Shown here: one piece after another, positions 34,962 through 43,193 of the stretch
Layout of the letters: each line of letters starts with the position of its first letter
Position numbering within the stretch: the stretch's first letter is position 1
Source: Amycolatopsis decaplanina DSM 44594
GTDB lineage: Bacteria; Actinomycetota; Actinomycetes; Mycobacteriales; Pseudonocardiaceae
Assembly (NCBI RefSeq): GCF_000342005.1
Contig: NZ_AOHO01000077.1
Location: forward strand, 1-64,000
DNA: 64,000 bases
Direction of reading: 5' to 3'
Program-made: the position numbers and the translations under genes
Notes under the pieces: generated by a model
The model's database searches: none
What the model was told of the DNA's origin: nothing
Seen by the model: only the letters and a program-made list of their open reading frames with translations

Positions 34962-35270
34962 ATGGCTATGCGCCTCCAGCTCACGTCGGGTTTGCAGGTG
35001 CTGGAAGAATGGGCGATCAATGCCCCGCAAGCCGACCGCAATGTTGTCTACGAAGCGCTTTTCGCGGTGGCCGACGGATCTGCTTTCCTCATCTACGACA
35101 TTTTCGGCGACGGTCGCGATCCGCACCAATTCATTATTCTGGTGAAACACGATCTCGTCATCCGGATAGGTCTCAAGCGGACCGATTCCTCGTTCGAGAT
35201 CGTCTACATCGGCGCGCTGGAACACGGCACCCCCGCCGCGGCATGGGCCGACGACGTCGACGGTTCCTGA
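34962..35270 (+). CDS. Hypothetical protein, 102 residues
   Basis: Start ATG 34962 chosen for the GAGGAGG site just upstream; the frame is open further up but without a site. The protein is a compact alpha/beta unit with strands such as AFLIYDIFG, FIILVKHDLVIRIGL and FEIVYIGALEHG. This strand pattern faintly recalls RelE/ParE-like folds but no catalytic set is visible. Function unknown; inside the cluster between carboxylase and FAD genes. Confidence 0.6.
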   Translation: MAMRLQLTSGLQVLEEWAINAPQADRNVVYEALFAVADGSAFLIYDIFGDGRDPHQFIILVKHDLVIRIGLKRTDSSFEIVYIGALEHGTPAAAWADDVDGS

Positions 35271-35447
35271 TCCGGTACCGCTGAACGGCCCAGTTTCCGC
35301 ACCGGTACCGGCAGCCTTTCGTACCAGTGGATCATGTGTTCCTCATCTTGACATCGTCCAGTTCCGCGTGAAATTCTTCGGGTGTTTGCGGATGGGGAAA
35401 TTCTGCCGGTCTGGAATTGCGGTTATCGAGGTCTGGAGGCATGAAAG

Positions 35448-35996
35448 ATGTCATCTCCTGAATTCCCGGGATTGGATGTTTCCACGCGGGTGCGCGCGCG
35501 TGACATCCAGATGGCCGGGGTCGCCGACGTCCGCCGACGGGTGCTGATGATCTCCGGGGCGATCGACACCACCGAGCACGACATCTCGGTCAGCGTCAAC
35601 CTCCCCGAACCGGGCCGCTGGCAGGTGATCAAGTCCGAGACCAACCTGACCGACAAGACCTGGGTCGCGATGCAGGTCGTCACCGACGAGGACTCGACCT
35701 TCGTCAACGACGCCGACACCCTCGTGCTTTCCCGCCAGTTCTCGAAGTCCTTCATGACGCCGGATCAGCGCCGTCTCACCTTCTACGACGGTGAAGTCCG
35801 GCCCGGCGAGGCCGTGCTGAAGGTGTACTCTTTGGACGCCGGCGGGCGGAAGCCGACCTACTCCTACTCCCGCTACAGTCCGATCGCGACCGACACCGCC
35901 GAACAGTCCCGGCAGACACTGGACGAACTGATCGGCAACGGGATGAAGCAGCGCCCCGTGATCGAGCTGATCGTCCCGGTGACCGTGATCGGCTGA
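35448..35996 (+). CDS. Hypothetical cluster protein, 182 residues
   Basis: ATG 35448 follows CTGGAGGC. The protein is soluble, beta-rich, with no Cys, and no catalytic motif that I recognise. It begins a run of four same-strand genes (this one, FAD enzyme, unknown, AhpD-like) with spacing of 8 nt or overlaps, so it likely belongs to one operon with them. It does not resemble the enediyne apoproteins, which carry a signal peptide. Confidence 0.65.
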   Translation: MSSPEFPGLDVSTRVRARDIQMAGVADVRRRVLMISGAIDTTEHDISVSVNLPEPGRWQVIKSETNLTDKTWVAMQVVTDEDSTFVNDADTLVLSRQFSKSFMTPDQRRLTFYDGEVRPGEAVLKVYSLDAGGRKPTYSYSRYSPIATDTAEQSRQTLDELIGNGMKQRPVIELIVPVTVIG

Positions 35997-36004
35997 GTAC
36001 GCCG

Positions 36005-37324
36005 GTGATCACCTTCGTCCCGGAACCCCATCTGCTCGAATCGCCGCGCGGACGTGAGTGGCCGGTTCTCCCAGGTACCCGCGCGGCGGTCACCCCCGGA
36101 CCGCCGTCCGGCGCCGACGTGGTCATCGTCGGGGCCGGCCCGGCCGGGCTCGCGGTCGCTTCCGCGTTGTGGCACCACGGGGTACGCGACATCGTCGTCG
36201 TCGACCGCGACGGCCGCCCCTGCGGCCGGTTCTTCGACCGCGTCGATCTGCTCGGCCAGCGCGTGCTGCGGTCGCCGTACGAACACCACCCCGGCGTCGA
36301 GGGCTACCGCGACTGCGAACTGCTGGACTTCGCCCGGCTGCACTGGTCGGTGCTGACCCCGGTGGAGCGCCGGGAGATCCGCATGGCGCAGGCCGGGCAC
36401 CGCTCGGTCGTCCCCGTCGACGTCTTCGAGGCATACTGCCGGCACCTGGCGGCGAGCCACCACGTCACCGAACGGACCTGGCGCGGTTCGGTCCGTGAGG
36501 TGCTGCCGACTTCGGCCGCGGTCACCGTGCGCGCCGACCGGTTCTCCGTCACCGCGCGCCACGTCGTGCTGTGCCTCGGCGAGGAGCGCCGGTCCGCCCC
36601 GGACACCTGGTGGGGCGGCGGCCATCCGCCGCGTGGCGTGAGCTACTGGGACGAACCCGTTCCCGGCGGCGGGAAGCGCCTCGCCGTCGTCGGCGCCGGC
36701 CTCACCGCCGCGCACCTGATCTCCAGCGGGCTCGCCCAAGACCGCGAGGTGCACTGGGTGGTCCGCGAAGCGGGCGAACGCTATCAGTGCGCCGATGTCA
36801 ACTCGTCGTTCTTCCGTCCCGAAGGCCGCGCACGCTTCGACGGGGTGAGCTGGTCCGACAGGCTCGAACTGATGGGCCGCTTCCGGCGAGCGTCGATCAT
36901 GTTCGAGTTCCGGCCGATGCTCGAGGCGGCCGAAGCCGAAGGGCGGCTGATCGTGCATCGCGGCAAGGCGATCACGAAGGTGACACCGGGTGTCGGCCTC
37001 CATCTCGAAGACGGTTCGCGGGTTTCCATCGACCACGCCGTGCTGGCGCTCGGCACCACGCCGTCGATCGGTGACGGCCTGATGCCCGACGAGGCCGTTC
37101 TCGACCGCGGTGGCTGGCCACAGCTGGACGAACGCACTTTCGCCTACCTCGGCGCGCCCCGGGTCTTCGCCGTCGGCGCGGCCGCGGGGATGGCGCTGGG
37201 CCCGGCCGCCCGCAACATCGACGGCCACCGCGTCGCCACCGCGCGGGTCGCGGCCGCCGTCGCCGAGAACCTGCGCCGGGACGCCCCGTCGAGGATGGCC
37301 GCGAAGGACGTCGCCCGTGTCTGA
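36005..37324 (+). CDS. FAD/NAD(P)-dependent oxidoreductase
   Basis: 439 residues. A first dinucleotide fold VVIVGAGPAGLAVAS (39-53) binds FAD, and a second, LAVVGAGLTAAHL (about 226-238), binds NAD(P)H. The late ALGTTPSIGDG and VFAVGAAAGMALGPAARNIDGHR region completes the FAD site. Layout resembles flavin N-monooxygenase or thioredoxin-reductase-like enzymes, without a CxxC pair. Start GTG 36005. A tailoring hydroxylase for the peptide or the warhead is possible. Confidence 0.8.
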   Translation: MITFVPEPHLLESPRGREWPVLPGTRAAVTPGPPSGADVVIVGAGPAGLAVASALWHHGVRDIVVVDRDGRPCGRFFDRVDLLGQRVLRSPYEHHPGVEGYRDCELLDFARLHWSVLTPVERREIRMAQAGHRSVVPVDVFEAYCRHLAASHHVTERTWRGSVREVLPTSAAVTVRADRFSVTARHVVLCLGEERRSAPDTWWGGGHPPRGVSYWDEPVPGGGKRLAVVGAGLTAAHLISSGLAQDREVHWVVREAGERYQCADVNSSFFRPEGRARFDGVSWSDRLELMGRFRRASIMFEFRPMLEAAEAEGRLIVHRGKAITKVTPGVGLHLEDGSRVSIDHAVLALGTTPSIGDGLMPDEAVLDRGGWPQLDERTFAYLGAPRVFAVGAAAGMALGPAARNIDGHRVATARVAAAVAENLRRDAPSRMAAKDVARV

Positions 37325-37802
37325 GCCCTACGACTCCCGCTTCACCTTGCCGTCGATCGACGACGCGCCCTCGACCGAGTCGGGGGTGATCCTGATGGGA
37401 TTGGACGCCGAACGCCTGCTCGCCGGCGTCGGGCTCGCTCGTCTCGCCGACGAGCCCGCGCTGGTCGCCCTCGCCGTGGACCAGGCCCGGCACGACGCGC
37501 TCGACCTCGGCACCGACGCGCTGATCGAGGCCGGGATCCTCCGCTGGCGCGCGGTCCGCCCGCTGATCGAAGCAGGTCCGGAGATGACAGCGGTGGGTTC
37601 GCTGCGCCGAGAATGGGAACACGCCACCGCGCGGGTCGCCGCCACGGTGACCGGACTGGGACCGGCATCGGTGGCCTGCCTCGCGGCCTGCTGGCTGCGT
37701 CGCGATGACATCGACGACATGGCCGAGTTCGCCGAGCACGGGCGGGCGCCGAAAAACGGGAGCGATACACAGGATGTCCTATCTCGGGTCTTTGCCGACT
37801 GA
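37317..37802 (+). CDS. Hypothetical protein between FAD and AhpD-like genes
   Basis: 161 residues, mostly helical, rich in Ala, Arg and Asp. Start GTG 37317 overlaps the FAD gene by 8 nt, and the end overlaps the AhpD-like gene by 29 nt, so it is firmly part of the operon. The pattern GLARLADEPALVALAVDQARHDALDLGTDALIEAG has no match I know. Perhaps a partner of one of its neighbours. Confidence 0.65.
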   Translation: MSEPYDSRFTLPSIDDAPSTESGVILMGLDAERLLAGVGLARLADEPALVALAVDQARHDALDLGTDALIEAGILRWRAVRPLIEAGPEMTAVGSLRREWEHATARVAATVTGLGPASVACLAACWLRRDDIDDMAEFAEHGRAPKNGSDTQDVLSRVFAD

Positions 37803-38340
37803 CGCCACGTTGCTGCAGGTGTTCCAGAAGTTCCCCGCCCCGGCGGCGAAGCTGCTGGACCTCCACGAACTGATCATGCGGGCGCCGTCGGCGTTCGGCG
37901 CCGGGGAGCGGGAGCTGATCGCGGCCTACGTCTCCGGCGTCAACGATTGCCGGTACTGCCACGGGGTCCACACCGTCACCGCGGAGGCTTTCGGTGTGCC
38001 GGAAGGACTTCTGGCCGCCGCACTGGCCGATCTCGGCTCCTCGCCAGTGGACGACCGCATGAAGCCCGTGCTGGCCTACGTGGGCAAGCTGACCCGGACG
38101 CCGTCCCGGATGACCCAGGCCGACGCCGAAGCGGTCTTCGCGGCGGGTTGGGACGAGGCCGCGCTGCACGACGCCGTCCTCGTGTGCGCGTTGTTCAACT
38201 TCATGAACCGGATGGTGGAAGGACTCGGGATCCGCGCCGATTCCGCCTATGCGAAGACCTCGGGCGAGCGGTTGAAGGAGGGCGGGTACGCCGGACTGGC
38301 GACGCTCCTCGGAGAGGCCTCCGTCGAGCGAGCCCACTGA
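37774..38340 (+). CDS. AhpD-like peroxidase-related protein
   Basis: 188 residues of the carboxymuconolactone decarboxylase/AhpD fold. The redox motif NDCRYCHGVH gives Cys59, Cys62 and His66, with Glu in GERELIAAY upstream, the arrangement of a thiol-based peroxidase. This is the second AhpD-like protein of the cluster (see 24194). It lies 267 bp before the candidate precursor peptide gene. It may protect against peroxide or oxidise thiols of the peptide; inference. Confidence 0.85.
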   Translation: MSYLGSLPTDATLLQVFQKFPAPAAKLLDLHELIMRAPSAFGAGERELIAAYVSGVNDCRYCHGVHTVTAEAFGVPEGLLAAALADLGSSPVDDRMKPVLAYVGKLTRTPSRMTQADAEAVFAAGWDEAALHDAVLVCALFNFMNRMVEGLGIRADSAYAKTSGERLKEGGYAGLATLLGEASVERAH

Positions 38341-38607
38341 CTGCGCCATTCGGGTCGGATAGGCGCCCGGTGACCACAAGCGGTCACTGTGTCGCACGGA
38401 GATCACCCTGACACTTTCCGTTACCGGCAGCGGCTCGTATTACTCCATTCGATAGCACGGTCGCGGAAGTGGAGCAGTCGAAGAGAACCTTCTGGCGTAG
38501 GCGAAAAGCACATCCTCACGATGATGCATGGCACTGGTCGCGCACCGGCCCCGAGCAGCACGATCTCCTCATCGAAGGAACACCACCGAACAGCCTGGGA
38601 GCCATCG

Positions 38608-38799
38608 ATGATGAACGCTGTGACCGACGACGTCCGCTCGCTCTTCGCCGTCCGGGGGATCGACACCGGTTTCGCCGGAAACCAGGTCGAGCTGGTGATC
38701 GACCGGTTCGACCACTGGACCAATCAGCCCCGTGGTGAGGTTTTCAACTGTTTCACCGGCGCCTGTTGTACCGCCCCGCCGCTGGCCGAGGCGAGCTGA
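38608..38799 (+). CDS. Candidate TOMM/RiPP precursor peptide
   Basis: 63 residues. Start ATG 38608 (or 38611) has GGGAG upstream. A leader-like part of about 46 residues with a hydrophobic/acidic helix (QVELVIDRFDHW) is followed by NCFTGACCTAPPLAEAS, which holds three Cys, two Thr and one Ser, the residues cyclised by YcaO enzymes. It is monocistronic: a 267-bp gap before it and a terminator 10 nt after its stop. The cluster encodes a YcaO/SagB pair but no other plausible substrate. Substrate role is inference; no homologue is known to me. Confidence 0.65.
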   Translation: MMNAVTDDVRSLFAVRGIDTGFAGNQVELVIDRFDHWTNQPRGEVFNCFTGACCTAPPLAEAS

Positions 38800-38808
38800 A
38801 AGCACCCG

Positions 38809-38850
38809 CCGGCCGTCACTCGCACCCCGAAGGCGAGTGGCGGCCGGTTT
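38809..38850 (+). terminator. Intrinsic terminator of the precursor peptide gene
   Basis: 15-bp arms (38809-38823 with 38833-38847) with one G-T type mismatch, a 9-nt loop, then TTT. It begins 10 nt after the peptide stop codon. Confidence 0.8.
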
Positions 38851-39030
38851 CGCGTGTGGGGCAGGTCGACGGAAAGTAGCCGACCGAGTGTGGGATCCGT
38901 CGCCGCGTGACCCTTTCGCCATGCCGTCCCGGTGAGGGGACGAGCCGACTCATCACCCGAACGGTGGAACGCGTTCTGTGCGGGCGTGTTTATGTTGGGG
39001 CCATGGGGGTGCGCGTGAGGGGACGGCGCG

Positions 39031-39639
39031 ATGGTGATCAGAGTTCTCGTGGCCGAAGACATGCATATCGTCAGGGGGGCGCTCGTCGCACTGCTGCGTT
39101 TGGAACCGGACATCGAGGTGGTGTCCGAAGTGGCGTCCGGTGACGAGATCCTCTCCGCCGCGCGGATTTCCCGCACCCAGGTCGCGGTCATCGACATCGA
39201 CCTCCCCGGGAAGGACGGGCTCACCGCGGCCACCGAACTCCACGAGCAGCTCCCCGAGGTCAGGACCCTGATCCTGACCAGCCTCGGCAGGCCCGGCACG
39301 CTCCGCCGGGCACTGGCGGCCAAAGTGAGCGGATTCCTGTTGAAGGACGCCCCCGCGGAGAAACTCGCCAACGCCGTGCGCGGGGTGGCGGCCGGGCGGC
39401 GGATGGTCGACGGCGATCTGGCACTCGCCGCCTGGGACACCGTGGAATGCCCGCTGACCCCGCGGGAGATCGACGTCCTGCGGCTGACCGCCGAAGGCCG
39501 CGACACCCTGGAGGTCGCGGCGAAGGCCTTTCTCTCCACCGGAACCGTGCGCAACTACCTGACCACGATCGTTTCGAAGCTCAACGCGCGCAACCGGGTC
39601 GACGCGATCCGGATCGCCAAAGAGTCCGGCTGGATCTAG
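39031..39639 (+). CDS. DesR-like response regulator (copy 1)
   Basis: 202 residues. Receiver domain (1-about 120) with the acidic pair AED near residue 8-10, phospho-acceptor Asp in DIDLPGKDG and Lys in FLLKDAP. A C-terminal LuxR-type helix-turn-helix follows (LTPREIDVLRLTAEG ... GTVRNYLTTIVSKLNARNRV). Its partner is presumably the tandem kinase at 39830-42232. The stop codon TAG lies inside the left end of the palindromic element at 39636. Two close paralogues are at 44936 and 48208. Confidence 0.92.
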   Translation: MVIRVLVAEDMHIVRGALVALLRLEPDIEVVSEVASGDEILSAARISRTQVAVIDIDLPGKDGLTAATELHEQLPEVRTLILTSLGRPGTLRRALAAKVSGFLLKDAPAEKLANAVRGVAAGRRMVDGDLALAAWDTVECPLTPREIDVLRLTAEGRDTLEVAAKAFLSTGTVRNYLTTIVSKLNARNRVDAIRIAKESGWI

Positions 39640-39803
39640 GGCGTGTTTCATAAGCCAAGTTCGCGGTCTTCGCGCCCAGGCGGTCCCTGACGGCACGGGC
39701 GGATGCGGCCGAGTACGACCCGGTACGAGGCCGATCCGCCCGCACCGTCAGGAACCACCTGGATCACGAAGCCCATCGAACAGGCTTATGAAACACGCCC
39801 TAG
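39636..39803. mobile_element. MITE-like palindromic element, 168 bp
   Basis: Perfect 21-bp terminal inverted repeats at 39636-39656 and 39783-39803; read differently, 17-bp repeats GGCGTGTTTCATAAGCC are flanked by CTAG direct repeats, which would be a 4-bp target duplication. The interior continues as a long imperfect hairpin (arms near 39675-39718 and 39728-39771). It has no ORF. The form is that of a non-autonomous element mobilised by a DDE transposase encoded elsewhere. It separates a response regulator from its kinase. Confidence 0.75.
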
Positions 39804-39829
39804 CGCCGCGTGTCGTCCGGCTGGACACC

Positions 39830-42232
39830 CTAGACCGGGACCACGGCACGCAACCGGAACCGCCCGTCGGCCTCGACCCCGGCGGTCAGCTTCCCGCCGA
39901 GTCCGGCGACGCGGTCGGACATGTTCGTGATGCCGCTGCCGGGGGCTTCCACCCGCACCGGCTGCTCCGGCTTCGGTGGCCGCCCGTGCACGACACCGTC
40001 GTTGACGATGTCCAGCGCGACGCCGTCACCGGTCCGCCGCACGGCGATCTCGCAGCGTTCGACCTTGCTGTGCCGCAACACATTCGTCACGCCCTCGCGC
40101 AGCACCACGGCCAGTACCGTCCGCACCGTCGTCGGCAGGTCGGCGTGCTCGATCTCCAACCGCACCTTGACGTCGGCGGCCACCAGCACCGCCTGCGCCG
40201 ACCGGGACTCCTGATCCAGGGACAGTTCCCGGTAACCGCTGGCCACCGAGCGGACGTCGGCGAGCGCCTGCCTGGTCAGCCCGAGGATCTCCAGCAGCTC
40301 ATCGGAGGCGCGGCCGGTGTCGATGTCCATGATCCGGCTGGTCAGCTCGCTCTTCAACGCGATCGCCGACAGGCTCATCCCCAGCAGGTCGTGCAGGTCG
40401 CGGGCGAACCGCAGCCGCTCCTCCGCGACCGCGACCTCGGCGAGGCGTTTCCTCGTCTCGCCCAGTTCGGTCACCAGCCGGATCAGCCAGATGAGACCGA
40501 AGACCATCAGCCCGGTGTTCAGGATGGAGGCGAAGGTGTAGAAGCCACCGAGGAAGTCGGTGCCGTAGGCGATCCGGATCAGCACCACACCGGCGGCGGT
40601 CACGGCGAACGCCGTCCACCCGGCCAGCGGCGGCAGCACCAGCAGCGCGGTGCCGGCGAACAGGCTGGGCAGGCTCACCCAGGCGGTCCCGAGCGGGATC
40701 AGCGGCAGGAAGATCAGGCAGGCCTGGACGAACAGCAACGCGTAGCTCTGCCGCGAGCGCAGCCGGACGTTCGGGCGAGCGAAGTAGGACAGCTGCAGCG
40801 TGGTCAACGCGGTGAGATACCCGGCGATGAGCGCGAGGGACCAGCCGTCGGTCAGCATGAACGCCCGGGTCATCGCGGAGAGGCCGAAGATGATGAAGAC
40901 CGCCGTCAGCATCCCTTGGACTTTCCTGGCGTCGATCCGGGACCAGTGGCCGGATCCTTCGGTCAGCGCCGTCTCGGTGGGCTCGATCCGGTCGGGCACC
41001 GGGAGTTCGGCGTGCAGCCGCCATCGACCGGCCGCGTCGGGGCCCGCGCTGAGCTTCCCGCCGTGCGCGGCGACCTCCTCGGTCACCCGGCGCAGGCTCT
41101 CGGCCGTTTCCTCCGGGACGTCCTCGTGCGCCGTCCCGTCGTGGACGATCTCCAGCGCGACCCGGCCCCCGTTCTCGCGCACGGTGATCTCGCAGTGCTC
41201 GACGCCGGTGTAGCGGAGCACGTTCGTGACCCCCTCCCGCAGCACCTTCGCCAGCAGGGTGCGCAGCTTCACCGGGAGCTCGACCTGCGCGAGATCGACC
41301 CGCACCGCGACGTTCGACGCCGAGAGCAGCGACACCGCGGTCCGCGATTCCTTGTCGAGCGACAGCTCCCGGTAGCCCCTGGCCACCGACCGCACGTCGG
41401 ACAGCGTCCGCTGGGCGATCCCGGTGATCTCGGCGAGTTCCTCACGCGCCCGGTCCAGGGACTTCCGCAGCAGCCGGTGCACCAGTTCGCCCTTGAGCGC
41501 GATCGCGGACAGGCTGAGCCCGAGCAGGTCGTGCAGGTCCCTCGCGAAGGCCAGCCGCTGTTCGGCCACGGCCCGCCTCGCCAGTTCGGTCCTGGCCTGG
41601 TGCAGTTCGGTCACCAGCCGCGCGAGCCAGGTCAGCAGGTACACGACGAGGGCGTAGAAGATCGCGGTGACGCTGTCGAACACCGCTCCGAGCCAGGTCT
41701 CGTCGTAGGTCCACAGGATCCACGTCGTGCCCGCCATGAACACGGTGAACACGGTCCAGCCCGTCCGCGGCCGGAACAGCAGCAGCGCGCTGCCCGCCGC
41801 GAGGGTGGTCAGCGAGCTCAGCGCCGCCTCGAACTGCAGGGTCGGCAGGAACGCCAGGCATGCCTGGACCGCGAGCATCGCTTTCGCGAGCCTGGTGTCC
41901 AGCCGGACCGCCGGACGGCTGAAGTACAGCAGCTGGATCGCCAGCACGGGCCCGACGTACAGCACCGCCAGCAGCCCCTGCCAGAAGTCCACCCCGGGCC
42001 GCAGCAGTACCGCGAGGAGACCGAACAGGCAGGAGTTGACGAAGACGACGGTGATGATCAGCCCGGCGAGGAACAATGCCCGCCGTGGGCGCCGGTCGAC
42101 CCCGGCGGTACCCAGAGGTTCGGCGGTGACCGCGAGCTGTTCCGGCACAGGCACCCCAGTGGTAACAGAAGACGTCTTGATCCTTGTCGTGCTGCCCCCT
42201 TGCGACGGCCGAGGCCGCCGCACGACCTGCAT
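39830..42232 (-). CDS. Tandem DesK-like histidine kinase (two kinase units fused)
   Basis: 800 residues with two complete HisKA_3-type units. Each has about five membrane helices, a DHp helix (FARDLHDLLGLSLSAIALK, His about 232; FARDLHDLLGMSLSAIALK, His about 613) and an ATPase domain. The second ATPase keeps the N box (REGVTNVLRH) and the glycine box GSGITNMSDR. The first keeps REGVTNVLRY but its glycine box is replaced by a charged ETAESLRRV stretch, so it may not bind ATP. Partner of the three DesR-like regulators. Start ATG 42232. Confidence 0.88.
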   Translation of the reverse strand: MQVVRRPRPSQGGSTTRIKTSSVTTGVPVPEQLAVTAEPLGTAGVDRRPRRALFLAGLIITVVFVNSCLFGLLAVLLRPGVDFWQGLLAVLYVGPVLAIQLLYFSRPAVRLDTRLAKAMLAVQACLAFLPTLQFEAALSSLTTLAAGSALLLFRPRTGWTVFTVFMAGTTWILWTYDETWLGAVFDSVTAIFYALVVYLLTWLARLVTELHQARTELARRAVAEQRLAFARDLHDLLGLSLSAIALKGELVHRLLRKSLDRAREELAEITGIAQRTLSDVRSVARGYRELSLDKESRTAVSLLSASNVAVRVDLAQVELPVKLRTLLAKVLREGVTNVLRYTGVEHCEITVRENGGRVALEIVHDGTAHEDVPEETAESLRRVTEEVAAHGGKLSAGPDAAGRWRLHAELPVPDRIEPTETALTEGSGHWSRIDARKVQGMLTAVFIIFGLSAMTRAFMLTDGWSLALIAGYLTALTTLQLSYFARPNVRLRSRQSYALLFVQACLIFLPLIPLGTAWVSLPSLFAGTALLVLPPLAGWTAFAVTAAGVVLIRIAYGTDFLGGFYTFASILNTGLMVFGLIWLIRLVTELGETRKRLAEVAVAEERLRFARDLHDLLGMSLSAIALKSELTSRIMDIDTGRASDELLEILGLTRQALADVRSVASGYRELSLDQESRSAQAVLVAADVKVRLEIEHADLPTTVRTVLAVVLREGVTNVLRHSKVERCEIAVRRTGDGVALDIVNDGVVHGRPPKPEQPVRVEAPGSGITNMSDRVAGLGGKLTAGVEADGRFRLRAVVPV

Positions 42233-42498
42233 CGTGGTGTGATTCGGATCCTAACCCATCTTCGTTACCCCGGTTGCCTCTTCCGAGTAAGGGAAGACGA
42301 TGATCAAGGAGACGATTTCCCCGCCGGGGACAGGGAAACGCCGGAGGTCACCCGCGCGGGTGTGGGGCGTTCGGACCACGCGGGCGATCGCGGAACACGC
42401 CACGATGGGAGACGTGTATCGGACCGGGGTTCCATTGTGTACGCCACGCCGGGCGGGCTCTCGCGGCGGGCGGGCGGCGGTGGCCTTAAGCTCGGCGC

Positions 42499-43119
42499 AT
42501 GGCCAGGTATTTCGACGTACATCCGGAAAATCCGCAACGGCGCGCGATCGGACAGGTCGTCGACATCCTGCGCGAAGACGGGCTCATCGCGTACCCGACG
42601 GACTCCTGTTTCGCCCTCGGCTGCCAGCTGGGGAACAAACAGGGCATCGACCGCATCCGGAGCATCCGCAAACTGGACGACCGCCACCATTTCACCCTGG
42701 TGTGCCAGGACTTCGCCCAGCTGGGCCAGTTCGTGCACGTGGACAACGCGGTCTTCCGGGCGGTCAAGGCGTCCACGCCGGGCAGTTACACGTTCATCCT
42801 CCCGGCCACCAAGGAGGTTCCGCGCCGTCTGCTGCACGCCAAGAAGAAGACCGTCGGTGTGCGAATCCCGGATCACGTGGTCACCCAGGCGCTGCTGGGC
42901 GAACTCGGCGAACCGCTGCTGTCGAGCACGCTGCTGCTGCCCGACCAAGAGGAGCCGATGACCCAGGGCTGGGACATCAAGGAACATCTGGAGCACGTGG
43001 TGGACGCGGTGATCGACTCCGGAGACTGCGGGGTCGAACCCACCACGGTCATCGACTTCTCGTCGGGCGAGCCGGAGATCGTGCGCCGGGGCGCCGGCGA
43101 CACCTCGCGCTTCGAGTGA
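42499..43119 (+). CDS. Sua5/YciO/YrdC-type L-threonylcarbamoyladenylate synthase family
   Basis: 206 residues of the YrdC fold. AYPTDSCFALGCQLGNKQG (about 31-49), SYTFILPATKEVPRRLL (about 95-111) and the VGVRIPDH motif are those of the YciO branch. It would make threonylcarbamoyl-AMP for tRNA t6A, or a related reaction; YciO proteins are less well understood than TsaC. Probably a bystander among the cluster regulators. Confidence 0.88.
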   Translation: MARYFDVHPENPQRRAIGQVVDILREDGLIAYPTDSCFALGCQLGNKQGIDRIRSIRKLDDRHHFTLVCQDFAQLGQFVHVDNAVFRAVKASTPGSYTFILPATKEVPRRLLHAKKKTVGVRIPDHVVTQALLGELGEPLLSSTLLLPDQEEPMTQGWDIKEHLEHVVDAVIDSGDCGVEPTTVIDFSSGEPEIVRRGAGDTSRFE

Positions 43120-43193
43120 CGCGATTCGGCGCCTGCTCGCGGTCGTTGCGTGTGCATGGACCGCAAGCAGGTGCCGAATGGCGGAGGCCGTCT

